From Armatimonadota bacterium (lineage in GTDB: Bacteria; Vulcanimicrobiota; JACPDS01), in the NCBI GenBank assembly GCA_016183885.1, contig JACPDS010000149.1, positions 1 to 26,909 of the forward strand: a stretch of DNA of 26,909 nucleotides. The letters run 5' to 3'. Each line of letters begins with the position of its first letter. Positions within the stretch are counted from its first letter, which is position 1. Under the pieces are notes generated by a model that was not told where the DNA came from, did not search any database, and saw nothing but the letters and a program-made list of their open reading frames with translations. The translations under genes and the position numbers were made by a program. Below are positions 1 to 9,381 of the stretch, in pieces.

Positions 1-203
1 CTCACCCTTACCCTCTCCCACCCCGATGCTTCGATCGGGGTAAACGAAGGAGAGAGGGCGTCCCGATGCCGCAAAAGGTTCGCGCTTAGCAAACAGCCTT
101 CAACCATCGGGACTACAATCCTACCCCGCTTGCAGCGGGGCAATAAATTAAGTAAGATATAAGGATTTTTTGGACCTCTCCCCTGCATTATTTTTAATTT
201 TAT
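1..203. repeat. GC-rich palindromic intergenic repeat, no gene
   Basis: No credible reading frame is present. The segment is much richer in G+C than the coding DNA beside it and is built of inverted repeats: CCCCGAT/ATCGGGG around bases 21-40, TCCCGATG at 61-68 against CATCGGGA at 105-112, and CCCCGCT/AGCGGGG at 124-140. CCCTCTCC near base 11 also faces GGAGAGAGGG near base 49. The hairpins resemble those at 13605-13732 and 14565-14716, so this is probably a copy of a dispersed palindromic element lying downstream of priA. The hairpins lack a following U-run in either direction, so a simple intrinsic terminator is not supported. Confidence 0.6.
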
Positions 204-2186
204 CTATAATAAAGAATATGGATCTACATCTAAATGAAATTTTATCTCTTTATGGAATTTATATTTATCTAAACAATTTTTAAAAATTTCCATATCATTT
301 TTTAAATTATTACTGCGTAAAATAAAATGCCAGCGATAAAAATTATTTATTTTGCCGAAAATACAGGGAGCAGGGCCTGAAAATTTAAATTCTTTTAAAT
401 TTTCTTTTAAAAAATTTATTAAATTTTCACTTTCTTGTTTCACTAATTCGCAATCTTTGGAACTTAAAATAAAATTAACTAATTGCGCAAAAGGAGGAAA
501 ATTAGTTTCTTCTCTTATTTTAATTTCTTCATGATAAAATTTTTGATAATCCTGTAAAGAAGCATTAATAATACAAGAATGTTCTGGGACATAAGTTTGA
601 ATAATTACTTTTCCTGCCGTTCTTCTCCCGGCTCTCCCGGCAACCTGGGCAAGCAATTGAAAAGTCCGCTCCTGGGCTCTAAAATCAGGAAGATTTAAAA
701 TCGTGTCCGCCAGAATAACTCCCACTAAACCTATATAAGGAAAATCCAAACCTTTGGCAATCATCTGCGTGCCAATAAGAATTTTAGCTTCTCCTTTGGC
801 AAATTGGCTTAAAATTTCGTTATGCGAACCCTTTTTTACAGTAGTATCGCGATCCATTCTTAAAATTTTTACTTTAGAAAAATATTTTTTTAATTCTTCT
901 TCCGCCTTTTGAATGCCAAAGCCGCCGTATTTAAATTTAAAGCCTCCGCATTTGGGACAAAGATCGGGCAAATTTTTTTGATAAAAGCAGTAATGACAGC
1001 ATAATTTTCTTAAATCGGCATGATAAGTTAAAGAAATATTGCAGCGCAGACAGCGAAAAACATATCCGCAGCTCCTGCAAAGGATATAATTATGGTAACC
1101 GCGGCGGTTTAAAAATAAAATAACTTGTTTATTTTGATTTAAAGTATTTTCAATTTCTTTTAATAATTTTTCGCTAAAAATTGTTTTTTCTTCGCAGGAT
1201 AAACTAACTATTTCCACTTCCGCTAAAGGATAATTATCAATTCGATGAGGCAGAAAATAATAATGATATTTTTTCTGCATTGTTGAATAATAGCTTTCTA
1301 TTGATGGAGTGGCGCTTCCTAAAACCACTAAAGCGTTATGATAATGAGCCCTTTTAATCGCCACTGTTCTTGCATGATATCTTAAAAAATTTTCTTGTTT
1401 ATAACTGCCGTCCTGCTCTTCGTCAATAATGATTAAGCCTAAGTTGGCAAAAGGCGCAAAAACCGCCGATCTTGTTCCCAAAGCTATATGCACTTTTTTT
1501 TGATTAATCCTCTGCCATTCTAATGCCCGCATATTGTCAGACATTCTTGAATGTAAAACTGCAATATCGCCAAATCTCCCTTTATAACGTTCAACAGCCT
1601 GAGGAGTAAGAGCGATTTCGGGAACCAGGACTATGGCTTCTTTATTTTCTTTTAAACATAAATCAAGTATTTGAAGATAAACTTCTGTTTTTCCGCTTCC
1701 GGTAACGCCGTGCAATAAAAAAACCTCTTTTTTATCCGAAAAGAAAGTTTGAGTGATTAATTTTAAAGCTTCTTCCTGATGATGATTAAGTTTTAAATTA
1801 AAAGTAGCCGGATATATTTCTTTTTTAATTTCTTTATTTAAACTTTCTTTTTTCTTTTTAAAAAAATCTCTTATGGCTCCGGGTAAAACACAATTAAAAG
1901 CATCTCTTAAATTAACTCCGTAATATTTGCTTAAATATTGGATTAAATTTATTAATTCGGGCAAATAATCTGAATTTTGAGGAATGAGTTTAATAATTTC
2001 TTTAGTCTCAAAATCCACTTTCTCGCTAAAACCAACCACATATCCCAAAACGTTAAGATTCCTAAATGGAACCAAGACAACCGTTCCTAATTTAACTTTA
2101 TCTTCTAAATTTTCCGGGATATGATAAATAAAAGTTTTATCAGGAGCTTTTATGTAATTTTCTACTATAATTTCAGCGAATTTCAT
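204..2186 (-). CDS. priA: Primosomal protein N' (PriA helicase)
   Basis: PriA is the superfamily 2 DNA helicase that recognises abandoned replication forks and reloads the replisome. The 660-residue product has the N-terminal fork-binding region (about 1-105), Walker A GVTGSGKT at 160-167, motif II DEEQ at 255-258, LGSATPS near 289, and helicase motifs GTQMIAKGLDF and QVAGRAGR in the C-terminal half. Eight cysteines (370, 373, 379, 382, 397, 400, 410, 413) form the inserted zinc-binding region, and their spacing equals that of E. coli PriA as I recall it. The length is slightly below the E. coli protein (about 730). Motif II reads DEEQ where most PriA proteins have DEEH. The gene starts only six bases after the kinase/TPR gene, so the two are probably cotranscribed. 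The ATG start has no clear Shine-Dalgarno of its own beyond the GGA of the upstream gene's end. Stop is TAG. Confidence 0.96.
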   Translation of the reverse strand: MKFAEIIVENYIKAPDKTFIYHIPENLEDKVKLGTVVLVPFRNLNVLGYVVGFSEKVDFETKEIIKLIPQNSDYLPELINLIQYLSKYYGVNLRDAFNCVLPGAIRDFFKKKKESLNKEIKKEIYPATFNLKLNHHQEEALKLITQTFFSDKKEVFLLHGVTGSGKTEVYLQILDLCLKENKEAIVLVPEIALTPQAVERYKGRFGDIAVLHSRMSDNMRALEWQRINQKKVHIALGTRSAVFAPFANLGLIIIDEEQDGSYKQENFLRYHARTVAIKRAHYHNALVVLGSATPSIESYYSTMQKKYHYYFLPHRIDNYPLAEVEIVSLSCEEKTIFSEKLLKEIENTLNQNKQVILFLNRRGYHNYILCRSCGYVFRCLRCNISLTYHADLRKLCCHYCFYQKNLPDLCPKCGGFKFKYGGFGIQKAEEELKKYFSKVKILRMDRDTTVKKGSHNEILSQFAKGEAKILIGTQMIAKGLDFPYIGLVGVILADTILNLPDFRAQERTFQLLAQVAGRAGRRTAGKVIIQTYVPEHSCIINASLQDYQKFYHEEIKIREETNFPPFAQLVNFILSSKDCELVKQESENLINFLKENLKEFKFSGPAPCIFGKINNFYRWHFILRSNNLKNDMEIFKNCLDKYKFHKEIKFHLDVDPYSLL

Positions 2187-2192
2187 TTGAAT

Positions 2193-5100
2193 TTATTTTA
2201 ATTTTCCTTGAATTAAATTTAACTTCGAGGAAGGAGCTATGTTTAAAGCTTTTTTATAATAATTTTCAGCTTCTTCTTTTTGGTTTAGTTTCTCAAACAG
2301 ATAAGCTAAATCGTAAAAATAATTCCAATTTTTATTATTTAGTTTGATAGATTTTTGCAGTTCATCTTTAGCTAAATCAAACTTACCTGAATTTAAAAAA
2401 ATTTTTCCCCGCAAATAATGATAATAATCTTTTTCCTGAGGCATAATTTCCAAAAATTTTTCGCACATTTTAAGCCCTAAATCATATTTTTTATTTTCTA
2501 TCAAGATTGGAATTAATTCTTTATAATTTTCTTCTTCAAAAGGGGCTAATTTAACGGCTTTTTCAAAAAATTCTAAAGCTTTATGTTTATTATTATTTAA
2601 ATTATAAGCTTTTGCTAAAAGAGCGATTATTTTATAATTTTTAGGTTCTAATTTTAAAGCTTTTTCTAAAACTTCGATAGATAAATTAAACTGCTCTTCA
2701 TTAAAATAAGCTAAACCTAAATAATAATAAACCGCCGCGTCATTGGGCAAAAAGCTGGAAGCGGTTTTTAAAATTTCTATAGCTAATTTATAATTTTTAG
2801 AATCTAAATAACTTTTTCCTAAATTCAGATAAGTTCTTATTATAGCCTGATGTTCCTGAGCGCTTTCAGGGGTTAATTCAATAGCTTTTCGAAAATAATC
2901 AATCGCTGAATCTATTTGATTTGATTTTTGATAAGCTTTGGCTAAATAAATATGAATAATATGCGATTTAGGGTTAAGCGCCAGGGCTTTTTGATATTCT
3001 AAAATAGCTAAGTTGATTAAACCTTGTTTTAAATAAATTCTTCCTAAAAATCCATAAACTAAATAATCCTTTGGATTTAAATTAAGGGCTCTTTTAAGAA
3101 ACTTAACAGCTTCCTCCAATTTTCCTTCATCCTCGTAAAGCACTCCTAAAACCTTATAGTAATCTATATTTTGACTATCCAAAGTCACGGCTTTTTTTAA
3201 TTCGCCTAAAGCTAAATCTTTTCTATTATGCCAATAATAATACATTCCTAAATCTTCATGATAAGAAGGATTATAGGGTTTTAATTCAACAGCTTTTTTA
3301 TATTCCTGATAAGATAAATCTTTGTATTCTTTTTTAAAATAAATCATTCCTAACTTATTATGCAGTTCGGCATTTTGAGGATTTAAATTAACGGTCTTTT
3401 CAAAATAATTTAAAGCTTGATCTAATTTATTTTGACTTAAATATAATTCCCCCAGCTGCTGGGTAACCCGAGCGTCTTGAGGATGATATTTATTGATTAC
3501 TTCTAATTCTAAAACAGCTTTCTCAATTTCTTTTTCTTTCAGGTAGTAATTGGCCAATTTTTGTCTGGCTTCAAAGTTTCCCGGGTCTAAATTAAGAGCT
3601 TTATTTAATTCGCCTAAAGCCTGATCTATTCTATTTTGTTTTAAATATAATTCTCCCAGATGAGCGTAAATATTGGGATTAACCGGGTTAATACTTAAAG
3701 CCAAGCGCAAATTTTTTTCCGCGGAAGACCACTTTCCTGTTTTTATATATAAATTTCCTAAATATTGCAAAGCTTGTTCGGAATTAGGATTTAATTCTAA
3801 AACTTTTTCAAATTCTGAAATAGCCTCCTTGGTTTTTCCTAAATAAGAATAAATATAAGCTAGTTGAAGATGAGCTTCTTGATTTTTATAATTAAGGTTT
3901 AAAACTTTTTTATATTCTTCCAGCGCCAAATCTAAATTCCCTTGCTGAAAATACAATAAAGCTATGCGGATTATAATATCTTCATCATTGGGATTAATAT
4001 TCAGAGCTTTTAAATATTCTTTGAGCGCTTTTTCTTTTTGATTGCTCTGTTGATAAAGTAAAGCTAAAGTTATATAAGTTTCTATATAATCGGGATTTAT
4101 ATTTTGAGCTTTTTTTAAATTAATTTCCGACTCATTAAAAAGGTTTTGTTCAAGATAAATTTTCCCTAAATAAAGACAGCTTAAAAAATAATTCGAATCT
4201 TTTTCTAAAGAGTTTTTAAATTCTTCCTCGGCTTTTTTGTAATTACCTTCTTCAAAATATTTTAATCCGTTTTTATAATAAAATTCAGCATCGTTATCTT
4301 TTATAAAATCTTTTAATAAAGATTTTCCGCAGTCTTGACAATATTGACTCTTAGGAGAGTTGGCATATTGGCAGTAAGGACAAACAATCCATGAAGAAGG
4401 GATCCCCGCTTCTTCTTCTTCTATTTTTTGCATCAAACTTTCATCTTTTTTTATACGCTCGATAATTTTTTGATATTTTTCTTTTTCTTCAATAATCTGA
4501 GTGATATTTGAGTTTAAATCGGTTTTAGGCTGTTCTATTTTACTTTTGCTTAAAGCTTCTGATTTTTCAATTTCTTTTAAGTCCTTAACAATTTCATCCG
4601 CGGTTTGATAACGATTTTCAGGACTTTTACTCATAGCTTTTTTAACAACTTTATCGTAAACTAAAGGAAGATTTGGATTATACTTAAAAATACTCGGCAC
4701 CGGGCTGGTTAAATGTTTTTGAATCATTTCCGAAGGATTCTGCGCTTCAAAAGGAAGATTTTTGGTTAAAATTTCAAATAAAATAATTCCTAAAGAATAA
4801 ATATCAGTCCGATGGTCAATTTTTTCACCCTTAGCTTGTTCCGGAGAAAAATAAGCAATTGTTCCTATTACCGCTCCTAATTCTGTTAAAGAATGCCGAT
4901 CTTCCAGACAAGCCAATCCGAAATCCATAACCTTTACTTTAAAATCAGATGTAACCATGATATTTTCGGGTTTTAAATCCCGATGGACAATTTTTTGTTC
5001 GTGGGCATATTTTAAAGCTTCGCAAATCTGGATAAAAATATTTATAGAAGTTTTAAGATCAAGTTTTTCTCCTTCAATTAATTCTTTAAGAGAATTCCCT

Positions 5101-5375
5101 ACTATATATTCCATAACAATATAAAAGGTTTCATCTACTTTGCCTAAATCATAAACCTTAATAATATTAGGATGATCTAAACGGGCAGACAGCCTGGCTT
5201 CCCGCAAAAAGCGCTGAATAAGAGATTTCTGCGAAGCTTTTATGGGAGGAAGAAGTTTAATTGCGACTAAACGCTCTAAAACAGGGTCTTCACCCTGATA
5301 AACAACCCCCATTCCTCCTCTTCCTAATTCTTTAATTATTTTATAACGTCCGATTTTTTTTAAATTTTCTATCAT
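2193..5375 (-). CDS. Ser/Thr protein kinase with zinc ribbon and about 20 TPR units
   Basis: This 1060-residue protein starts with a Hanks-type kinase domain (about 10-268). It shows the glycine loop GRGGMG (19-23 region), catalytic Lys40 in VAIK, Glu59, HRDLKPEN with Asp133, DFG at 151-153 and a standard APE-region equivalent SPEQ, so it should be catalytically active. A charged, coiled-coil-like linker (270-325) leads to a four-cysteine zinc ribbon, CPYC and CQDC (Cys332, 335, 346, 349). Residues 361 to about 1050 are some 20 consecutive 34-residue TPR units; the fifteenth carries a short insert. I see no signal peptide, membrane segment or PASTA domain, so it is likely a soluble cytoplasmic signalling scaffold. 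Substrates cannot be read from sequence. It is followed closely by priA. The ATG start lacks a recognisable Shine-Dalgarno. Confidence 0.93.
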   Translation of the reverse strand: MIENLKKIGRYKIIKELGRGGMGVVYQGEDPVLERLVAIKLLPPIKASQKSLIQRFLREARLSARLDHPNIIKVYDLGKVDETFYIVMEYIVGNSLKELIEGEKLDLKTSINIFIQICEALKYAHEQKIVHRDLKPENIMVTSDFKVKVMDFGLACLEDRHSLTELGAVIGTIAYFSPEQAKGEKIDHRTDIYSLGIILFEILTKNLPFEAQNPSEMIQKHLTSPVPSIFKYNPNLPLVYDKVVKKAMSKSPENRYQTADEIVKDLKEIEKSEALSKSKIEQPKTDLNSNITQIIEEKEKYQKIIERIKKDESLMQKIEEEEAGIPSSWIVCPYCQYANSPKSQYCQDCGKSLLKDFIKDNDAEFYYKNGLKYFEEGNYKKAEEEFKNSLEKDSNYFLSCLYLGKIYLEQNLFNESEINLKKAQNINPDYIETYITLALLYQQSNQKEKALKEYLKALNINPNDEDIIIRIALLYFQQGNLDLALEEYKKVLNLNYKNQEAHLQLAYIYSYLGKTKEAISEFEKVLELNPNSEQALQYLGNLYIKTGKWSSAEKNLRLALSINPVNPNIYAHLGELYLKQNRIDQALGELNKALNLDPGNFEARQKLANYYLKEKEIEKAVLELEVINKYHPQDARVTQQLGELYLSQNKLDQALNYFEKTVNLNPQNAELHNKLGMIYFKKEYKDLSYQEYKKAVELKPYNPSYHEDLGMYYYWHNRKDLALGELKKAVTLDSQNIDYYKVLGVLYEDEGKLEEAVKFLKRALNLNPKDYLVYGFLGRIYLKQGLINLAILEYQKALALNPKSHIIHIYLAKAYQKSNQIDSAIDYFRKAIELTPESAQEHQAIIRTYLNLGKSYLDSKNYKLAIEILKTASSFLPNDAAVYYYLGLAYFNEEQFNLSIEVLEKALKLEPKNYKIIALLAKAYNLNNNKHKALEFFEKAVKLAPFEEENYKELIPILIENKKYDLGLKMCEKFLEIMPQEKDYYHYLRGKIFLNSGKFDLAKDELQKSIKLNNKNWNYFYDLAYLFEKLNQKEEAENYYKKALNIAPSSKLNLIQGKLK

Positions 5376-5443
5376 TTAATTTAAAGATAAGATATTTTTT
5401 TCTTCTCTTGAATTTTTATATTCATGCTGCCGGAGATGTAAGA

Positions 5444-6628
5444 TTATTTTATTTTTTTTGTGAAATTTATTGCTTCGGGTTTAGTTTTAATTTTTCCTTT
5501 AAGTTGAAGAAAAGATAATCTCCTTAAAATTCTTTTAAAATCAGGGCCGGGAGTAAAACCTAATTGTTTTAAGTCATCTCCGTTTAAGAGAGGCTTAAAC
5601 GACCAATTAACTTTAAAATAAGATGCGAGTATTTTTAAAAAATTTTTATAATCTCCGGAAGAAATACCCGCCTGAGACAGGAATAAAACATCTAAAGAGT
5701 GGTTTTTAATTTCTAAGAAATTTTCCATTAAATTTTCTAAAGTCATAATGTCATTATATTTTATCGCTAAGTTTAAATAATTTAATTCTTTATTGCTTAA
5801 TTTATAATTTTTAAGTAAAAAAGAATTTTCCGGAGAAAACAAAGAGGCTAATTTTAATAAAGTAAAACGCTTTCGATTATCTGATAAAATTTGGTTAAAA
5901 TATTCTTTTATTTTTACTCTTTCTTTAGTTTTTAAACTAACTTCATAAAGATTTTCCAAATTTTTTAATTTTAATAAAGAAATTTTAAAGTTAAATAATC
6001 TATTTAAAATATTTAAATTCTGCATTAATTTTAAAATAGAAAAGCTTTTTTTAAAATATAAAATTTTAAATAATTCGTCGCGGATGCGCTCCGGAGAAAT
6101 TGTTTTTAGACCCGGAGCGTGTTTTTTTAGCGCTTTTAAAGTTTTTTCTTCTAATTTAAAATTCAAGGCAGCCTTAAATCTAAAAGCTCTTAAAATTCTT
6201 AAAGGATCTTCGGTTAAATTTTTTTCACTTATAAGAGAGATTATTTTTTTGTTTAAAGCCTCTTTTCCTGAAAAAGGATCGATAATTTTATTATTAAGCA
6301 GATTTAAAGCTAGAGCATTAATAGTAAAATCGCGTTTTTTTAAATCTTTTTCTATCCTGACGGAAAGAGGAGAAAAATCAAAATTATATTCTTTTACAAT
6401 TACTCGAATAAGTTTAAATTTTTCATTTAAAATAACCATTCTGCCTTTAACTCTTCTGGCAAATTCTCGCGCAAATTTTTCTAAGTTTCCGTCAATTACC
6501 AAATCAAAATCATGAAACTTTCTTTTTAAAATTAAATCCCGAATACTCCCTCCCACTAAATAACCTGAAAAGCCGAAATGCTTTAGAAGATCGATAATTA
6601 AAAAAAGATAAGCATTTTTTTTTAACAT
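5444..6628 (-). CDS. Class II CCA-adding enzyme / poly(A) polymerase family nucleotidyltransferase
   Basis: The 394-residue product belongs to the class II tRNA nucleotidyltransferase/poly(A) polymerase family, which adds CCA to tRNA 3' ends or poly(A) to RNA. Visible motifs are LVGGSIRD (about 25-32), the metal-binding DFDLVID (about 40-46), KRDFTINALA (about 97-106), EDPLRILRAFRFKAAL (about 140-155) and PERIRDEL (about 178-185). These are the family head and neck motifs in the usual order; the C-terminal part is helical and divergent. Motifs alone do not separate CCA-adding from poly(A)-adding activity. The tRNA-Pro in this window already encodes its CCA, so here the enzyme would serve repair or other tRNAs. 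It starts one base after the stop of the LmbE-like gene, which suggests translational coupling. No Shine-Dalgarno is visible. Confidence 0.9.
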   Translation of the reverse strand: MLKKNAYLFLIIDLLKHFGFSGYLVGGSIRDLILKRKFHDFDLVIDGNLEKFAREFARRVKGRMVILNEKFKLIRVIVKEYNFDFSPLSVRIEKDLKKRDFTINALALNLLNNKIIDPFSGKEALNKKIISLISEKNLTEDPLRILRAFRFKAALNFKLEEKTLKALKKHAPGLKTISPERIRDELFKILYFKKSFSILKLMQNLNILNRLFNFKISLLKLKNLENLYEVSLKTKERVKIKEYFNQILSDNRKRFTLLKLASLFSPENSFLLKNYKLSNKELNYLNLAIKYNDIMTLENLMENFLEIKNHSLDVLFLSQAGISSGDYKNFLKILASYFKVNWSFKPLLNGDDLKQLGFTPGPDFKRILRRLSFLQLKGKIKTKPEAINFTKKIK

Positions 6629-6629
6629 T

Positions 6630-7943
6630 TTAAAATTCTAATATATTATAGCCGCTTTCTTCTTCTTTAAATAAAAATTTTCGCAAAGTGAAATTAAAAA
6701 TAATCATTTGAGGATGATTTAAATTTTCTAATGGAATTTTTATTTCTATAATATCTTTAAAAACAATATTTTTAGATTTAAAATTTATTCTAATAAATTT
6801 TGATTCTCCTTTTTTATTTATACCTCTTAAATTCATTTGGAAATTAAAAATTCTTTTATTAGGATCAAATCTAAAATAAAGCGCTTTAGAATCCCGAATG
6901 ACATAAATATTGGAAAAAGAATAAATTTTATCTAGATTAAATAAATACGGCGGAATGTTTATCCAATCTTCTTTTTTGCCGTCAATAAATATAGTTTTTT
7001 CATTAACTTCTTCTACTTTATATTCAGGAACTATGCCAAAAAGTTCATTGGTTTTCATAAAAGAAAACAGAAATTTTTTCATGGTAATAAGCTGGCTTTT
7101 ATAATTTAATAAAGCTTGATATTTTAAATCTATTTCTCTTGAATTTAAAGGATAAGCCAGCCATTTTAGATTTAAATAATAAAATTCATCGGGCAGAATA
7201 AGTTCTGTTTTTAATTCTCCTTTTTCCGTTTTAGGCCAGTTAGAATGATGGATAGGATATACAAAAATTTTAGTATTTTTAAGCAGATTATTTAATTTAA
7301 GTTTTTCCAAGACTAAATTAACAAAACAGAAAGCGGCTCGATGATCGGGATGTTGGTCGTAAGGATCGGGAAGATATATTTCATCGGGTTGATATGTTTT
7401 TAAAATTTTCTCAATATTATTAAATAAATTAACCCCGGTATAATTTACTTCTTTTTGAAAACTCTGGGGATAAGGCGAAAAATTAGTTTTAGTATATTGG
7501 GAATTATAAGGTTTTTCCCAAAAATCCTCCCAGATTTTTTTTAATCCTCGATCGGGAAAACTTAAAAATATAGGAGAGCGCTTCAGCTTTAAAATTTTTA
7601 AAGCTCCTTGGGCTTCTTTTTGTCTAAGAGCGCCATATTCTATAAACTGATAATTTTTAAGAAATAAACTTTTAAATTCTCTTTCTGCGGAAAAAGTATA
7701 AGCATCGCCATTAGTGATAAAAATTACTAAAACTTCACGGGCATTTTTTATTTTATTTATAATTAATCCGCCGCATCCAAGAGTTTCATCATCGGGATGA
7801 GGACTAAAAATTAAAATATTATTTGAAATTTCTTTCTCTTGGTTAATTAAGGGAAAAAGCGGATTACAAAAAGAAAGATTGCAAAGGAAAATAAAAAATA
7901 TTAATCCATAAAATAATCTTAAGAACCTGCAACAATAAAACAT
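6630..7943 (-). CDS. Secreted LmbE/PIG-L family deacetylase with C-terminal beta-sandwich-like domain
   Basis: The N-terminus (residues 1 to about 27) is a hydrophobic signal sequence. Residues 42-215 carry the LmbE/PIG-L fold: ILIFSPHPDDETLGCGG with zinc ligands in HPDDE (49-53), SFPDRGL (about 128-134), and DQHPDHRAAF with the second motif HPDH at 198-201. Members of this family are zinc-dependent N-deacetylases of GlcNAc-containing or related amide substrates. Residues from about 316 to 437 (FIDGKKEDW... to IEIKIPLENL...) look like a CBM9/DOMON-like carbohydrate- or surface-binding domain. That assignment rests on pattern only. The 437 residues exceed a stand-alone LmbE protein (about 230-280), in keeping with a fusion. 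A secreted deacetylase with a binding module would fit work on an extracellular or cell-wall glycan; the real substrate is unknown. The ATG start has no clear Shine-Dalgarno. Confidence 0.85.
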   Translation of the reverse strand: MFYCCRFLRLFYGLIFFIFLCNLSFCNPLFPLINQEKEISNNILIFSPHPDDETLGCGGLIINKIKNAREVLVIFITNGDAYTFSAEREFKSLFLKNYQFIEYGALRQKEAQGALKILKLKRSPIFLSFPDRGLKKIWEDFWEKPYNSQYTKTNFSPYPQSFQKEVNYTGVNLFNNIEKILKTYQPDEIYLPDPYDQHPDHRAAFCFVNLVLEKLKLNNLLKNTKIFVYPIHHSNWPKTEKGELKTELILPDEFYYLNLKWLAYPLNSREIDLKYQALLNYKSQLITMKKFLFSFMKTNELFGIVPEYKVEEVNEKTIFIDGKKEDWINIPPYLFNLDKIYSFSNIYVIRDSKALYFRFDPNKRIFNFQMNLRGINKKGESKFIRINFKSKNIVFKDIIEIKIPLENLNHPQMIIFNFTLRKFLFKEEESGYNILEF

Positions 7944-7948
7944 TTTTA

Positions 7949-7990
7949 AAATCTTGTCAGGCTGTTAAGAATATATTCCAAACAAGATTT
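7949..7990 (-). other. Inverted repeat between metK and the LmbE-like gene, possible weak terminator
   Basis: AAATCTTGT at 7949-7957 pairs perfectly with ACAAGATTT at 7982-7990, giving 9-base arms around a 24-base loop. On the minus strand the second arm runs into TTTTAAAA just before the next start codon. The arms overlap the metK stop codon. The stem is AT-rich and the loop is long, so this may be a weak terminator, a processing hairpin or chance. Confidence 0.3.
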
Positions 7991-9272
7991 ATTTTTTTCC
8001 AAGATTTACTGCGTCAACTAAATGTTTTTTACCCTCATGTTTATTTTCTGGATTATGGTTATTGCTTATTTCTTTTAAACCGGCCGATTTTCGCAAAATA
8101 TTAATTTTATCAATTTTTTCCCAAGTAAGTTCCAGTTCGGGTCTCCCAAAATGTCCGTAACAAGAAATTTGACGATAAATAGGACGCTGTAAATTAAGAT
8201 CCCTAATAATAGCGCCCGGACGCAAGTCAAAATGTTCTCTAATTAATCTGGTAATTTCGGGATGGGAAATTTTTTCAGTCCCGAAAGTTTCTATATTAAT
8301 AGAAAGTGGCTTAGCCACTCCAATAGCATAAGCTAAAGCTACTTCACACTTTTCAGCTAAATCTGCCGCTATTATATTTTTTGCAACATACCTGGCCGCA
8401 TAAGCGGCGGAACGATCTACTTTAGTAGGATCTTTTCCCGAGAAACAACCCCCTCCGTGGCGAGCCATGCCGCCGTATGTATCCACAATAATTTTTCTTC
8501 CTGTTAAACCGGTATCTCCTTGAGGGCCTCCGATTACAAATCTGCCGGTGGGATTAACATAAATTTTAGTATTTTTATCCATTAAGTCTTTAGGAACCAC
8601 TAATTTTATAAGCATTTCAATAATATCGGTGCGTATAACCTCTAATGGAATATCCGGACTGTGTTGAGTTGAAACTACAATATTTTCTATTCTAACGGGT
8701 TTTCCATTTTCATATTCCACAGTTACTTGTGTTTTCCCGTCAGGACGCAAATAATGAATATTGTTATTTTTTCTAAGAGCGGCAAGCATTTTAGCTAATT
8801 CATGAGCCAGAGTAATCGGCAAGGGCATCAGTTCGGAAGTTTCTTTGCAGGCATAACCAAACATCATTCCTTGATCGCCGGCGCCTAAATTTTCGATTCC
8901 ATTTTTAGTGACCATTTCTCCCTTTTTAGATTCCAGAGATTTATCTACGCCTAAAGCAATATCCGAAGATTGTTCGTCAATAGAAACTAAAACTCCGCAA
9001 GTCTCCGCATCAAAACCATATTTTGCTCTTACATAACCAATATCAGCTAAAACCTGGCGGACAATTTTATTGATATCTATATAACATTCAGTAGAAATTT
9101 GTCCTCCGATATGAACGCAGCCGGTATGTATAAAAGCTTCACAAGCTACTCTCCCGCAAGGATCTTTTTCTAAAATAGCATCTAAAACAGCATCGGAAAT
9201 TTGATCGCAAATTTTATCGGGATGTCCTTCTGTAACTGACTCCGAAGTAAATAAATGCCTTTCTTTATTCAT
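7989..9272 (-). CDS. metK: S-adenosylmethionine synthetase
   Basis: MetK makes S-adenosylmethionine from methionine and ATP. The 427-residue product opens with HLFTSESVTEGHPDKICDQ (His17 and Asp19 in the metal/ATP site), has GAGDQGMMFGYA from residue 130, and GGCFSGKDPTKVDRSAAY, the phosphate-binding lysine/arginine loop of the central domain. It is about 30-40 residues longer than the usual 385-400. The extra part is a polar C-terminal tail (NNHNPENKHEGKKH and following) that looks unstructured. A strong Shine-Dalgarno, GGAGGTGG, precedes the ATG. The gene follows ahcY on the same strand after about 109 bases, so production and recycling of the methyl donor are probably coexpressed. Confidence 0.97.
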   Translation of the reverse strand: MNKERHLFTSESVTEGHPDKICDQISDAVLDAILEKDPCGRVACEAFIHTGCVHIGGQISTECYIDINKIVRQVLADIGYVRAKYGFDAETCGVLVSIDEQSSDIALGVDKSLESKKGEMVTKNGIENLGAGDQGMMFGYACKETSELMPLPITLAHELAKMLAALRKNNNIHYLRPDGKTQVTVEYENGKPVRIENIVVSTQHSPDIPLEVIRTDIIEMLIKLVVPKDLMDKNTKIYVNPTGRFVIGGPQGDTGLTGRKIIVDTYGGMARHGGGCFSGKDPTKVDRSAAYAARYVAKNIIAADLAEKCEVALAYAIGVAKPLSINIETFGTEKISHPEITRLIREHFDLRPGAIIRDLNLQRPIYRQISCYGHFGRPELELTWEKIDKINILRKSAGLKEISNNHNPENKHEGKKHLVDAVNLGKK

Positions 9273-9381
9273 TTTCCACCTCCATAATTTTATTAACTTT
9301 AGACAGCCGTTAAGCTGCAGACGTCAAATATTTAAATTTTTTATTTTATTTAAGGCTTGTTTGCTTAAGCGCTTTTTATTT

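Noticed and set aside
124..140. Hairpin after priA as an intrinsic terminator
   Set aside because: No U-run follows the stem on either strand, and it belongs to the palindromic repeat cluster.
9273..9381. A SAM or SAH riboswitch between ahcY and metK
   Set aside because: I could not find the conserved helices of SAM-I, SAM-II or SAH riboswitches here or upstream of ahcY; the gap is short and mostly AT.
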